Of a DNA stretch of 64,000 nucleotides, positions 15,759-27,034 are shown one piece after another (the stretch's first letter is position 1; every line of letters starts with the position of its first letter). This DNA comes from Epiperipatus broadwayi (taxonomy: Eukaryota > Onychophora > Udeonychophora > Euonychophora > Peripatidae). Below the pieces are notes generated by a model that saw nothing but the letters and a program-made list of their open reading frames with translations, was not told where the DNA came from and did no database searches. The position numbers were made by a program, and so were the translations under genes. The stretch spans positions 2,712,412 through 2,776,411 of the forward strand of contig JAQFVV010006335.1 of NCBI GenBank assembly GCA_028023455.1, read 5' to 3'.

Positions 15759-15922
15759 CCAGTATAAGAAGTTCCCTACATTGGGAGAGTTTCTCATAGT
15801 CAGCATAATAACAACAAATCGTTCATTTCTAGGTCTCACACCAGTATAAGAAGTTCCCTACATTGGGAGAGTTTCTCATAGTCAGCATAATAACAACAAA
15901 TCGTTCATTTCCAGATCTCACA
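15759..15922. repeat. 82-bp tandem duplication within the intron
   Basis: Two adjacent copies (15759-15840 and 15841-15922) each begin ccagtataagaagttccc and differ only near the end (tctaggtctc against tccagatctc). It lies about 90 bases after the splice donor. No function is suggested. Confidence 0.9.
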
Positions 15923-16980
15923 AGATTTCTTTATATGGCACTGGAGTAGATAGCAGTGTTTATTTTATGGTTAATAGATCAGTCATTGCAAATCTTTTAA
16001 AAAAAAATTAATCCCTAAATTAAACAAATTCTTTCAATAAGCTGACAACATTTTTCAAAAATTTCCCTGTTAACTTTTAATTTTAATTTCTCACTGAAAG
16101 CTACTGTAACTTTTTAAAAAATATGATGATAGATTTTATTGCATAATATATTATGATAAATGGTAATTTAATAAAAGTAAGATAATGACTGTAACCTATA
16201 CATTGGGCAGTGCTATAATGTATACTTTTTAAAATAAAACCAAACGTCTATAAGCAATGCAGTTTCTTAACTTTCATGTGCTCATAATATTTTTGCAATG
16301 TTTTGTTTTGATGCAAATGCATGCATTAATTTTGTTATAGTTTGTAAAGTTTTGTTATCAACTTTTTATTTAATTATCTGTTTATTTGTGTTATTGGCAG
16401 TGAAAGTATTTTTTATTTGCATTATCCACTACATATATACTTTTAACACAAGCCAACAAAATTGAATGACAAAACAAAGATATGTATGATTTTTTGCCTG
16501 CGTGGTATTTTTTTTTTATTATGGAAAGTGTGTTTTTTGTTTACTAAGAAATGATTGTTTATGCTTTTCAAATGTATGCCTACAGCAAGTAAAAATTCAA
16601 TTAATTTTTAATACTTTTATACTCATAGTTTTTATAGTATATATTTTTTCTGGGTAAGTGCTTGGGGTGGCTAACACTTTGCCCAAAGCTATAGACCTAA
16701 TATGAATTACCATTAATTACATGTATTTAAATGAATGTTATAATGAGTCAATATTACAACAAATAAGAGATTCTAGAAGCAACACTTTAACATCCTTTTA
16801 TTACATATTTGAAATTTGGAAGTTTGTTTGTAAAGTTATTAAAAACAGTAGAAATGAATTCTACTTTGCAAATTTAAATATAAACTGATTGAAATGATGC
16901 TGCTAATAAAAGCTGAACTTATTCAATATCACTTTTGTGGATATCATTGTTTCTGCTTTATCATTGTATATATATATAAT
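15923..16980. other. Presumed intron sequence, nothing recognised
   Basis: AT-rich sequence without coding similarity. No second receptor exon (a TM3 block with a DRW/DRY-type motif) was seen. Confidence 0.4.
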
Positions 16981-17889
16981 TGAAACAAGTTATAAATTTC
17001 GTAACTTGCTTTTAAGCTTGCATTTTATGATCACTAGATGGAACTTACCAATAGCTCTAAACAAGCTTTGTTTTTATAAGTGCCGAAAGAGATAGAATTC
17101 AAAATCTCCATCGTTATCTCCACCTCCAGACCAGCTAGTTTTGAACTTATGTCTCACATCACTGGAGGGCTGAGAGTATAGAATCTATATCTAAAATATT
17201 AACTCAAAAGTCAGCACTTATAAAACATGTTTCTATCAATTTTAAAGCATGAACTTATCAGACACATAAATGGTTTAAATCCAGTTTGACAAACTAAATA
17301 GCTATATGGGTCTGAATTCCATGCAGTTTCACCATATAGTAATAGCCTCTGCAATATATAGCATTGCAAAAACCTTCAAATGTACACTTATAATGATTAA
17401 AACAAGCTATAAATTTTGTAACTTGCTTTTAAGCTTGCATTTTATGATCACTAGATGGAGCTTACCACTAGCTCTAAACAATCTTTGTTTTGTAAGTGCC
17501 AAAAGAGATAGAATTCAAAATCTCCATCATTATCCACCTCCAGACAAGCTGTTTTTGAGCTTATGGCTCATGTCAGTGAAGGGCTGAGAGTCTAGCAACT
17601 AGATCTAAAATACTAACTCAAAAGTCAAGCTGGATTTGAAGATATTTATGTGTCTGATAAGTTCATGCTTTAAAATTGATAAAAATGTGTTTTATAAGTG
17701 CTAACTTTTCAGTTAGTATTTTAATGTTATTTCTAGACTTCCAGCTCTCCACTGACATGAGCCATAAGCTCAAAACCAGCTGGTCTGGACATGGGGATAA
17801 TGATAGAGATTTTGAATTCTATCTCCTTCGGCACTTATAAAAACAAAGCTTGACTAGAGCTATTTGTATGCTCCATCTAGTGATCATAT
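16981..17889. repeat. Three copies of a roughly 250-290 bp repeat, two direct and one inverted
   Basis: Copy 1 (16981-17272) and copy 2 (17396-17629) are direct repeats sharing gtaacttgcttttaagcttg, a tatgatcactagatgga string, agagatagaattcaaaatct, cacctccagac and gggctgagagt. Copy 3 (17644-17889) is the reverse complement of the same unit. It carries atttatgtgtctgataag, which mirrors the end of copy 1, and gattttgaattctatctcc, which mirrors its centre. The copies are roughly 85% alike by eye. There is no coding capacity and no clear TIR or poly-A, so the class is undetermined. The open frame across copy 2 is incidental. Confidence 0.8.
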
Positions 17890-18054
17890 GTATATAATTA
17901 ACTTGTCCTTTTTTAGCAATCATTCGATGTTTAGTTCAGAGAAAGCATTATACTTCTAACACATTAGAATGCTATTTTACCATTACCTTAACTTGTATTA
18001 GCATAGGATTTTTAAAATAATATAGATTCTTCACATAGTGTTCTTATTTATTTT

Positions 18055-18058
<4 letters not shown>
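17890..18058. other. Short unique AT-rich stretch
   Basis: Nothing recognised between the repeat cluster and the poly-C tract. Confidence 0.4.
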
Positions 18059-18085
<27 letters not shown>

Positions 18086-18370
18086 ACCCCCCCCCCCCCC
18101 CCCCTTTCCCTGGGGGGGGCCCTTACCCCCCCCCCCCCCCCCCAATCTCTCCCTTTCTCCCAACCAAAAAAAGAGAAAAAAAAAAAAAAAAATAATATCA
18201 ATCCAACCCAAAAAAAATAATAATGCTCACCCCACCCCCCCCCTTTTTGATTTTTTTGGGTTTTTTTCCACCCAAACCCCCCCACCCCATTCTCTAGGGG
18301 GGGGTAAAACCCACAACCACACACTTCCCAACCCCCCCAATAAAATTTTTAATAAAAGAAAAACACCAAA
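18059..18370. repeat. Poly-C/poly-G low-complexity tract, possible assembly artefact
   Basis: Long C homopolymers, a ggggggggccc switch, poly-A, poly-T and further C runs follow one another with no repeat unit. Nothing else in this AT-rich window has such composition. The texture, homopolymers of every base strung together, is typical of unpolished long-read sequence over a difficult tract. Apparent Gly-rich coding on the minus strand is meaningless. Confidence 0.75.
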
Positions 18371-18697
18371 ACCTCTATCCCCCCCTGCACTAGTAGAAGA
18401 AGGAGATGATGATGTATTTTTTAATTGAAAAAATATCCAATATGATTACTATCCTACACACAGTTGGCAATTATCAATCATTTTTATTCTATTTTTTTTT
18501 TTTTATAGAAATGATGTCTTATCAAATGAAAAATTTTTTATGTAGAAGTAAAAGGAAGAGCATTTTCAATAACTCTTTCTAGGTGGAACAAAACAATATG
18601 TCAGAATTAGAAGGGGAGAATGATACAAATATATAAAAAAGGAATATTTAAAGAAAGAAAGAAAATTATTTTATTTATATGGATTTGCGTATGTATA
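18371..18697. other. AT-rich non-coding sequence, nothing recognised
   Basis: No supported feature. Confidence 0.4.
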
Positions 18698-19870
18698 TAC
18701 ACCTGGGTCTCTTTTTACGCAGACTTATTTAACATGATTTTGAAGTTATGCGATTGTGTTTCACCGGAAATCGACCTCCGGGAAATCGACCTCCGATTAT
18801 GCGCTATTACTTTAAATAATAAATTTTGTGCACTTACGTTATAATGAAAGTAATAGCACATTATTGGAATTCTACTTTCATCTTAGTAATTTCAATATTT
18901 TCAGTGCTTTATAATAATAAGATTTTATGCAGTAATGAAATTAAAATCATGATTTCCACATTTTATGTATACACACATTAAATTTCACAAGATTATAATG
19001 TAAATTTGTTCAAACATTGTGCGTGTTAATTTTGCATTTTAAATCACATATCTGTTTTTGCTTTTTAAAAAAGAACGCAATCAATTATTAACCATTTAGT
19101 GTCCACAAGTTTATTTTTAAAAGGTCAGTAATAGCAGTGGGCACAATTAAAAATTAAAATCTAATTTTTAATTGTAATTAAGAATTTAAAAATTACTTAA
19201 GGGTGACTTGAAAATAATGTGATGTAAAACGAAATTTGATTTTTAAATGGAATTGAAAATTAAAGACAAAAATAAGAATTTAATTTTTAGTTGTTAGTTT
19301 TAATTAAATTTTTCCCAGCAGTGATGAACAAATGTCTTTTTATTATCATAAGTCTAAGTTCATAAACAATTAATAAAATCATTGTCTTCGTCAACAGAAA
19401 ACCATTAACACAACATAAGAGTGAACTTGGCGCTAGTTGTATTTCCTCTTGTGAGAATAATTGCTGAGATATTCTTGGCTTCGTTTAAGGAGAAGCCAAA
19501 TACATCACATGAGAATCTGATTTTTTACTAGTTTGCAAACGAACGTGTTTTGGGGCAAATAGCGATAATAATTAAAACATGTATAAAAAAAATGTAAATT
19601 ACTGTACTGTCAATTATGCATGTAAATATATTATTTTGAATAAAATTAAATATTATAGTTAAAAAAAGTTTGTCTTGTATCAATTGTTTTCAAATTTGAA
19701 ATTTTTTATTAGTCATATTTTATTTCCTTATTTTTTTTTTTGCGTGAAGTTTAAAGTAATTTTACGTTGGTGCTTTGCTTTTTCGCGAATTTTGAAAAAT
19801 CACAGACCGCATCCCCCCTTTTTCAATGTAAGTTACTTCTGAAGAACCTATCTATCACGACCCAGGTGTA
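18698..19870 (+). mobile_element. Non-autonomous TIR DNA element, copy 2 (about 1.17 kb)
   Basis: Bounded by TACACCTGGGTC and GACCCAGGTGTA, 12-bp perfect inverted termini with TA outermost. Ends and interior match copy 1 at 3140-4017 in the opposite orientation (gattttgaagttatgcg near the left end; ggcgctagttgta inside; aacctatct near the right end). It is about 300 bases longer than copy 1, largely through an A/T-rich insertion at about 19100-19320. A perfect 15-bp tandem repeat (ggaaatcgacctccg) lies at 18766-18795. There is no transposase frame. Compatible with a mariner-like MITE, but no family name can be given. Confidence 0.75.
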
Positions 19871-20547
19871 TTGAATATTAAATTCTCAAATGATATAACA
19901 GGAGATAAAAAATTTATTTATTTAATTTAGAAAAATAACTGATATAATTAAGAATAAGCCAAAACCATTGCATTTCCCCTCTGTTTTATTTTCTAAAAAG
20001 TGGATAATAAATATTTATAAAGTCGGTTTTAATATAATACTTCTTTTTTATATTACGACTATATATTTAAATAATAATAGTTGATTTAGAGGAGGAAACA
20101 ACTTTCAAAATTTGGAAGCAATTTAAATCGTAAGTATAAGCAATTGCTTTTCAAACTTGTAGACTATATTTAAGTTCTGAACATTTAAAAAGAAAAAAAA
20201 GACATTTGTCTAAAACAAATCTATTTCTCAAAGATTCGATTATTTTATAAACAATTAAAGTTAGATTTTTTTTAAAATATTTTCTATGTAACATACATCT
20301 AAATAAAGGAAACAGTAAAATTAAATTGAAAATTAAATAAATATTTTGCCCTATATATATAATTATTGAAACATTAATGTGAATAATGGATTATGCAGAT
20401 TCTTAGAAATAAAATAAAAATTTGATAAATGGAAGAATAAAATATAAATTATAAAGAATTTTATAAAATAAGTAGTTTAAAAAGCTGGAAAAAATGACGG
20501 TTTTTGAACACAATAGAACAAAATTATATTTTTTTATTTCTACCAAA
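19871..20547. other. AT-rich non-coding sequence, nothing recognised
   Basis: No supported feature. Confidence 0.4.
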
Positions 20548-20659
20548 CGTTGATGGCCTAGTGGTTAGCATAGCTGCTTTCCAAGCAGTTGGCCTGGGTT
20601 TGCTTCCCAGTCAATGCATTTGACATATGAAAATAATAATAATAATAATAATAATAATT
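20548..20659 (+). repeat. tRNA-Gly(UCC)-derived SINE with (AAT)n tail
   Basis: Bases 20548-20620 fold like a tRNA. There is a good box A (tggcctagtggttagcat), an anticodon arm CTGC-TTTCCAA-GCAG giving anticodon UCC, and a T arm CTGGG/CCCAG around TTTGCTT. The sequence resembles metazoan tRNA-Gly(UCC) closely. The acceptor stem has an A-C mismatch at its first pair and a G-T wobble, and the T loop lacks the usual TTCGA. It runs straight into ttgacatatgaaa and (AAT)n. The same gacatatg tail follows the other short SINEs in this window, so it is read as a retroposed tRNA-headed SINE rather than a functional tRNA gene, which cannot be fully excluded. Confidence 0.7.
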
Positions 20660-23600
20660 AGAATATCCAGAGAAAGGAGAAAACAAAATAGAATAACACA
20701 CATATAATTAATAAATTTAAATTTCAACGAGTGTCAGTTTATCCAGCACAACTTAATATCATTGCAGATTTGATGCTTCTACTTACACATGCTATAGGAA
20801 GAAGACAAAAACTGACTGAACAGTCATTAATGTAGGTGTGGACAAATGCAAAACATAAATCACATAATTAATGATTTCCAATTTTATAGCTTCATTTTCA
20901 GAACTGAAGGTTTTAATAAAAATATTAGTGAATCTGCAATTGAAATCACATCATATTTTTTTATATTTTGTTAATAGTTAAACTGTCTAATAAAAAAATC
21001 CATATACTTAAGAAATTATAAAATTAATTTTACAATTCTTAATGTAAAATGATTGATATAATATTTTAGCTGATGTACATTTAGATATAATGCTAACAGA
21101 ATTAAGTGCGTATTCTAAGATACAATTAAGCATTTCTAAAATCACTACTACTTAAGCTGAACTCACTTGAGCACTTTATTCATGTAAATACCATTTATTT
21201 AAAAAGAAAACATAACTTTTTTTTTTCTATGATGTATTTTAGATACAAAATTTTGTTACAGACATTTTGTATACTTTTCTATACCTTTTGAATTAGGACA
21301 GGAGCTATAATTTATACTTATATTTGTAAATGCTACAAGTATAAGAATATCTATATTGTATATTTTAATACTAATATCAATCTTAACATTTTTAATAATA
21401 ATAATATATGTAATGTTAATTTGAATGCATATGTTAAATGCCTGAGATCTAAAGATTAGTATAATAATGAGCTAAATTTGGAAGAAATCTGCACGATCTA
21501 TTTTCTTTTTACTCTATTGTAATGACGTCATAATGATATTCAATCAAAATGATCATTTTCTGAATTTATGATTATCTACAGAATTAAATGAAGGAAAATT
21601 AATTAAAATTGTCAACTCTAACTTTTCCTTTTATTTAAAAACTGTTTAAGTTGTTATGTTTTATAACAGAAAACAAATATTATCAAAATTTTAATTAAAT
21701 AACTAATAAAAAACGTTGTTATATATTAATAGAATATTATCACATAGTAAAGATAAATTATTCTCATTATTTTACATTTAAGCATTAGTCAATTACAATA
21801 TTATGAGAGATGAATAGCAGAAATTGTTAATACTGAACAAAAGATAATACAAAAGACAATTCCCAGAAATCTCCTTGATATAACTATAAATGCTCTGAAG
21901 ATCAATCTCAAAATAAATAAAAAGTTACTATTGAAACTAAATTTATTAAAGTCTTACCCACTGTGTTTATTATCTGAACTGGACCAAAAAGAGATATAAT
22001 CCTCTTAACAGAGCAATTTATCCAAGCATTAAACCATGACTGAGAAATCTAGAAATTAAATTTTCATTTTTCATCCTCTGAGAAATGTTGCTAACATTTT
22101 TTACAGCTTTAAAATTCACAAATATTTATTTATTAATATTTTAGTTTCAAAAAAATTCAAAAGATGTCATGAAAATCGAATAAGTGAAAATTTCAAAGTA
22201 ACTGATATCTCAAACTTTATGAGATTACTTTGAAAAAATATTGTGGTGGTTTAAAACTTGATTTTTTTAGAAAGTTTATGATTATTTTTGTGTTGTGTGT
22301 AATAATTATTAAAAATCAGAACATATATATTTATTTTTTACAGAAATGTTTGATTTTTAAATATAAAAGAATATATTCTTCTGAATATTGTTACCATAAA
22401 ATTTGCAGTCATGGAAATCATAACTGTCTAGAAATGATTTAGTTCAGCAGATTGTTATAATATTTAGCAATATTATAAAAAATATGCAAAAATTTAAAAC
22501 TTTAAAGCATGAATATAGATCTAGTAGATATTAAAAATAATTCATTCAGATTTTTGAAACAAACATCAAACAAAAAAGATTTCATTTATTTTGCAAATTG
22601 AATTAGCTCTATCTGATATTTGATGACATGATAGCATTTTGTTTTGATTAAAATCTAATTTTTAAAATAATTCTAAAAATCAAATGTGATTTGGTAAAAT
22701 TTGTTTAATTTCTAAACAAATATATCTATTGAATGAGGTCAAAAGTATTATATTCTGATAAATAATAATGGTTTAATATTTAAATGAACATTGAAGACTT
22801 AAATCTTGTGGGTACAAAAAATCGGTCAGAATGTTAGCAGAGTGCAGGAGAGCTAAACTTTAATTACTTATACATAGGCCACACTGCATTTACTTCTCAT
22901 TCAGACTTTATGTCCTGTGTCTGAAATCATTAAAATTAAGAACTTTTGTAATAAAAAATGATATAGAGTAATGGTGTGCTAATGCTTTATATACTTCTGT
23001 TTAACCTTTATGAGTTATTAGAAATGTTCCATATTAATTATTACTATCATACCAGATATATAGCTCATCTTGTACAGGGATGGTAAAACCGTATATCTGC
23101 CATTACCATGATCTGTGTTTAAAGTAGGTTGCATGAAACTTGAGCTTTGTCACAGGTTTCAATTTTTTTAGACAGGATACCCATAGTTATTTTAAATAGT
23201 TAGGCAGTATTTATCTGTAAATATATATCTACCTATTATTAAAATATTAGTTAAATTACTAGTTTATTTATTGGTTAAGAAAGTGTCATTACAGTAGATT
23301 TATAAAAAAACAATATTTCATAGTGTGGTCCACTGGAGAGGGAAATATATTTCTTAGTATCTCAAGCCATGAACACCTATACATTTTGTTAATGAATGTT
23401 TGTTAACAAAATGTTTTTTCACATGAAGTGTAACTACAAGTTGTCAATAAATATACCTATACTGTAGATCAATACTTGATTGTTAACCCCTTTAGTGTAG
23501 TAGATCAATTATCAAATGTTTTATAGTAGTAACTCAATTATACTTGATATTCAAAAATCTGCCATTTTAAATACTTACTTTATATGCATTACTGAAGTAT

Positions 23601-23920
23601 TGCTAGTTTTTAGTATTTGCTATAAAAATAAAGATTAGTAAATCCTTAAATATTTACAATGATTTGTCTAAATATTTCAAAAGCGGATAATATGGGGTAA
23701 GTTAATGTAATCACAAAGATGTTCAGTATAAATTATTTCTAAATGTATAATAATCTATTATTTCCTTCATACCAAAATAAAGTCATTATAAAATCCAGCA
23801 ACATCTTGATATAATTACAAATAATTTCTATCATACATTATTTTGAGTATTATTTTTAATTGACACACTAAAACATCACATGATTATTACATAAAGCTTT
23901 ATGCTTACACATACTATGAA
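20660..23920. other. Presumed intron or intergenic sequence, nothing recognised
   Basis: AT-rich, with no coding similarity, RNA gene or structured repeat that could be supported. Confidence 0.4.
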
Positions 23921-25494
23921 AGCAGTGATGTGATGCACTGCGACTTCTCCTTAAATGGAGTCAGGAATCTCTCAGCAACTATGCCCAGAAAAACCTATTA
24001 GCCACTTTACTTTTCACTAAGTTTTGCATATTCTGTTCCATCCTATTTCCACAGCATAACCTTAGTCAACTCTATGACATTTATATCTAAATCCCCTTTA
24101 TCTTTTTCCAAATCCAGCATAAAAACCAATAACTCACTTTTTGTATAATCACTTTTTTCATATTTATTCTTCCATAATTTCATTATTTGTACCCTTTTTT
24201 GTTTTCAAGCATTTACATTCAATTAACAGATGTGTAATCTTTTCTATTCCTTCCTTACACAATTTACAGACTAAATCCCCCATATTTTTTTTTTATGTGT
24301 ATATTCTCTTTTTCCTAAAGTTCCCATTTGAGCATTAAACAATAAACTACTTTCTTTAGTATTATCATACATTAACTCACACCTAATGCTTTGTTTACTT
24401 TTATATATATTTAAACTATTTTTACTCTCCATACTAGTTCTTCATCTCTCTAGCACCTTATTCTTTATTAATGAATCTGTTCTTTTATCCCATTCCTTAC
24501 CACTATAACACTCAACAATCGTCCTAATACAATCAGCCCACCTTTATTACAAATATACTGATATAAATTATCCATATCTTTTGCATACCACATTACCTTT
24601 GCCACTCATCTTGTTGCCTGTCCTTTACTTGTGACCCAATTAAATAATATTTTGGCTAAATTGCAATCTACCATACATTTTAATTTTACTTTTTGCATAT
24701 CTCATATTAAAACTTGACCATCCCATTTCTCCTTGAATTGTCTCCCTTATTGTCCATATATCTGCATCCAATGCATGTCTTCCTATTTCCCTTTGTAATT
24801 AATTTAATACCCCTTAACTAACACATAATGCATCATTACCATATGTTAACTCTGCTACTGCAACTCCCATATAATTCTAGCTACATCATATTTATTATAT
24901 GAAAACACTGTTAATTTTTTTATCAATCCCTTTCTCTTTTTTTTTTTGCTTCATTTATCAATTTTTTCTCACATTCATCCAAACAATTTTTCTAATTACT
25001 TAAGATAATTTCCAAATAACTATATCTATTCACCATACTTAACTTTATATCCCCCAATAAAAGTTCTACATCTCATTGCCCAGTATTAATTTATCATTAT
25101 ATTTGATTTTTCTTCACTAAATTTAATTCCCATCTCTTTACCCATGCTTGCACATGTCCTTAGCATAACTTCCATATCTTCTCTCTGCATACAAAAAAAT
25201 ATCCACAAAAAAAAGATTCTGACAAAGTATATACTCTCTTGCAACCTATTAACAATATCTCTATCTCTCTTTCTATTCTTGCTATTGCTTTTTTCACTTC
25301 ACTCAAATACAACAAAAACAAAATAGGTAACATGGGGCATCCTTGCCTTTAGTTCCATCCCATTTTTAACTTTAACTGATTCTATATTCCCTAATTGATA
25401 TGTATAGTAATTATTTTCATATAATTTCTTAATAATATTCACTAAAGCTTCATTCATTCCCAAATTTGCTAAACTTACTCTAAACTCTTTCTAT

Positions 25495-25839
25495 TTACTC
25501 TATCATATGCCTTTTTATATCTATAAAACTCATATATATCTGTGTACCTGAATTTCTACTCATATCCATAAGTTGTGTAACTACGAATAAACTATCTCCT
25601 ATATGCCTATCTAATCTAAAACCTCCTTGCATTTCCACCACTACATTATTCCCTTCCATCCATTTTACAACTCTTCTAGCCACAATATATGAAAAAACTT
25701 TATATAAAACTGATGTTACTGCTATTGGTCTATAATTATTTAACTTTCTATGATCCTTACTCTTTCCTTTAAATAATAATCTTACTCTTGTATTATTCCA
25801 ATTTTTCAGAAAAACTCTAATCTGTGCCATCTTATTCAA
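25495..25839 (-). pseudogene. LINE reverse transcriptase, N-terminal palm and fingers fragment
   Basis: About 114 residues contain the RT landmarks NNYRPIAVTSVLYKVFSYIV, then MQGGFRLDRHIGDSLFVVTQ and MSFIDIK, corresponding to the conserved blocks just before and at the first catalytic Asp (the usual form is FLDIKKAYD). The frame closes just after that point, where the sequence reads IKRHMIE. The domain would copy element RNA at the target site. It belongs to the larger element at 23921-26932. Confidence 0.8.
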
Positions 25840-26542
25840 TCAGGATAATAACTTTACTTTTGTCATATATCATAAATTCATTACCATCACTGCTGCCCAT
25901 CCATCTAAACCTCTTGTCTTTCCACTTTTCAATTTCTTTTCTACCTCATTCATCTTTTCAATATATGTGTGTTAGGTGTATCAGTGTTATGAGATAGTGT
26001 GGAGAGTGGTTGGCCATGTGGAAGTCTGTGCTCATATTCTGTCTATTATATGCTTTCATGTTTTCTATCACTCTATCCTGCACATCTAACATCTTTTCTA
26101 TATTCATTACATATCTATTTAAGATTCTCTCTAAGTCTTTTTACAGCTACACTCTATATTCCCTCATCATCTAGTAATAATATCCCCCCTACATTTCTTT
26201 TTTTAATGTAATTCCAAAATTTTTTACTTCCTACTCTTCCATATTTTATTAATATCATCCAACAATTTACTATTTTATTTCATTTTCTCTCTATAATTAT
26301 CTATTTTAACCAACTTCTTTTCTAAGTACTTTTCTCATTTAGCATTAATAAAATTTTCACTTTCCTTGTTCTTAATAGTACACATATTTTCTGCATGCTT
26401 TTTCCTTCTTTTTTAAACTTTTATTAATTCTCATTTTATTACATTTATTCTTCAGAATATTATCACCTAAAACCATATTTGCCACTTTTCTATTTCATTA
26501 CACCAATTCCTTATACTCACCCCCAACCAACTCTTCCATGAT

Positions 26543-26932
26543 TTATTCAACTTGTATTTTATACTCTTCCAACTTATTCTTATCATTCACTTTCCATCCA
26601 CGTTTTTCACTATTATTTCTACTTTTATTTCTATTCTCCATCACAATACTAACCATTTTAATTACAATGAAGTTATGATCACTAGTACATATGTTCTCTT
26701 CATTATCAAACACCTTAATTTTTCGTACTTTATTTATTCCCTCTTTCTCTACCAATACATAATCTATTGTGTAAAATATATTATTTCTAGACCATGTGTA
26801 TTGTCCCTCATAAATATTTGATAAATTTCCAGTACTCAAATTCACTTTTAGACACAATTTCTTTAAAATCTGTCCATTTTTATTATTTACATCATCAGTT
26901 TCTTCAATATGTCCATTCATATCCCCTAAATC
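26543..26932 (-). pseudogene. LINE apurinic-like endonuclease, C-terminal part
   Basis: The fragment starts at GDMNGHI, the Asp-X-Asn motif of APE-type endonucleases, and continues with YTWSRNNIFYTIDYVLV and CTSDHNFIVIK (the Ser-Asp-His catalytic motif near the C-terminus). The N-terminal half of the domain is absent, so the insertion is 5' truncated here. The reading frame is open for about 125 residues, so this part has decayed less than the RT. Confidence 0.8.
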
Positions 26933-27004
26933 TTGGGCTTGACTGGGTTTGAAGTATATTTTGTGAGTTCCAGCTCATGTTAGATGGATAAATATGTTTT
27001 GACT

Positions 27005-27034
27005 GGCACAATATATATATATATATATTGTGCC
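27005..27034. repeat. 30-bp perfect palindrome around a TA tract
   Basis: ggcacaat and attgtgcc flank a short TA run, giving an uninterrupted hairpin-forming palindrome. Confidence 0.8.

Larger units (their letters stand above)
23921..26932 (-). mobile_element. APE-type non-LTR retrotransposon (LINE), decayed, minus strand
   Basis: Reading the minus strand from 26932 to 23921 gives the order endonuclease C-terminus, reverse transcriptase, then a C-terminal domain and a short 3' tail with catcacatcac repeats. The 5' end is cut within the endonuclease, since the frame begins at the GDMNGHI motif. The central RT part is broken into several frames. At about 25160-25210 the place where the catalytic xADD motif should be is eroded, followed by a recognisable MGKEMGIKFSEEKSN string at about 25100-25150. 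The 3' 400 bases match the copy at 63526-64000. This is a dead copy of a CR1/Jockey-group-like LINE; the clade is inference. Confidence 0.8.

Noticed and set aside
17306-17587. 93-codon plus-strand frame
   Set aside because: Falls across copy 2 of the unclassified repeat, and the frame is not kept in copies 1 and 3.
18055-18324. Gly-rich minus-strand frame
   Set aside because: It is the translation of the poly-C/poly-G tract, which is probably an assembly artefact.
20548-20620. Functional tRNA-Gly gene
   Set aside because: The first acceptor pair is mismatched, the T loop lacks TTCGA, and the SINE tail and (AAT)n follow; treated as a SINE head, although function cannot be excluded.
26552-26821. 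Plus-strand frame over the LINE endonuclease
   Set aside because: It is the antisense of the endonuclease fragment, which has the APE motifs.
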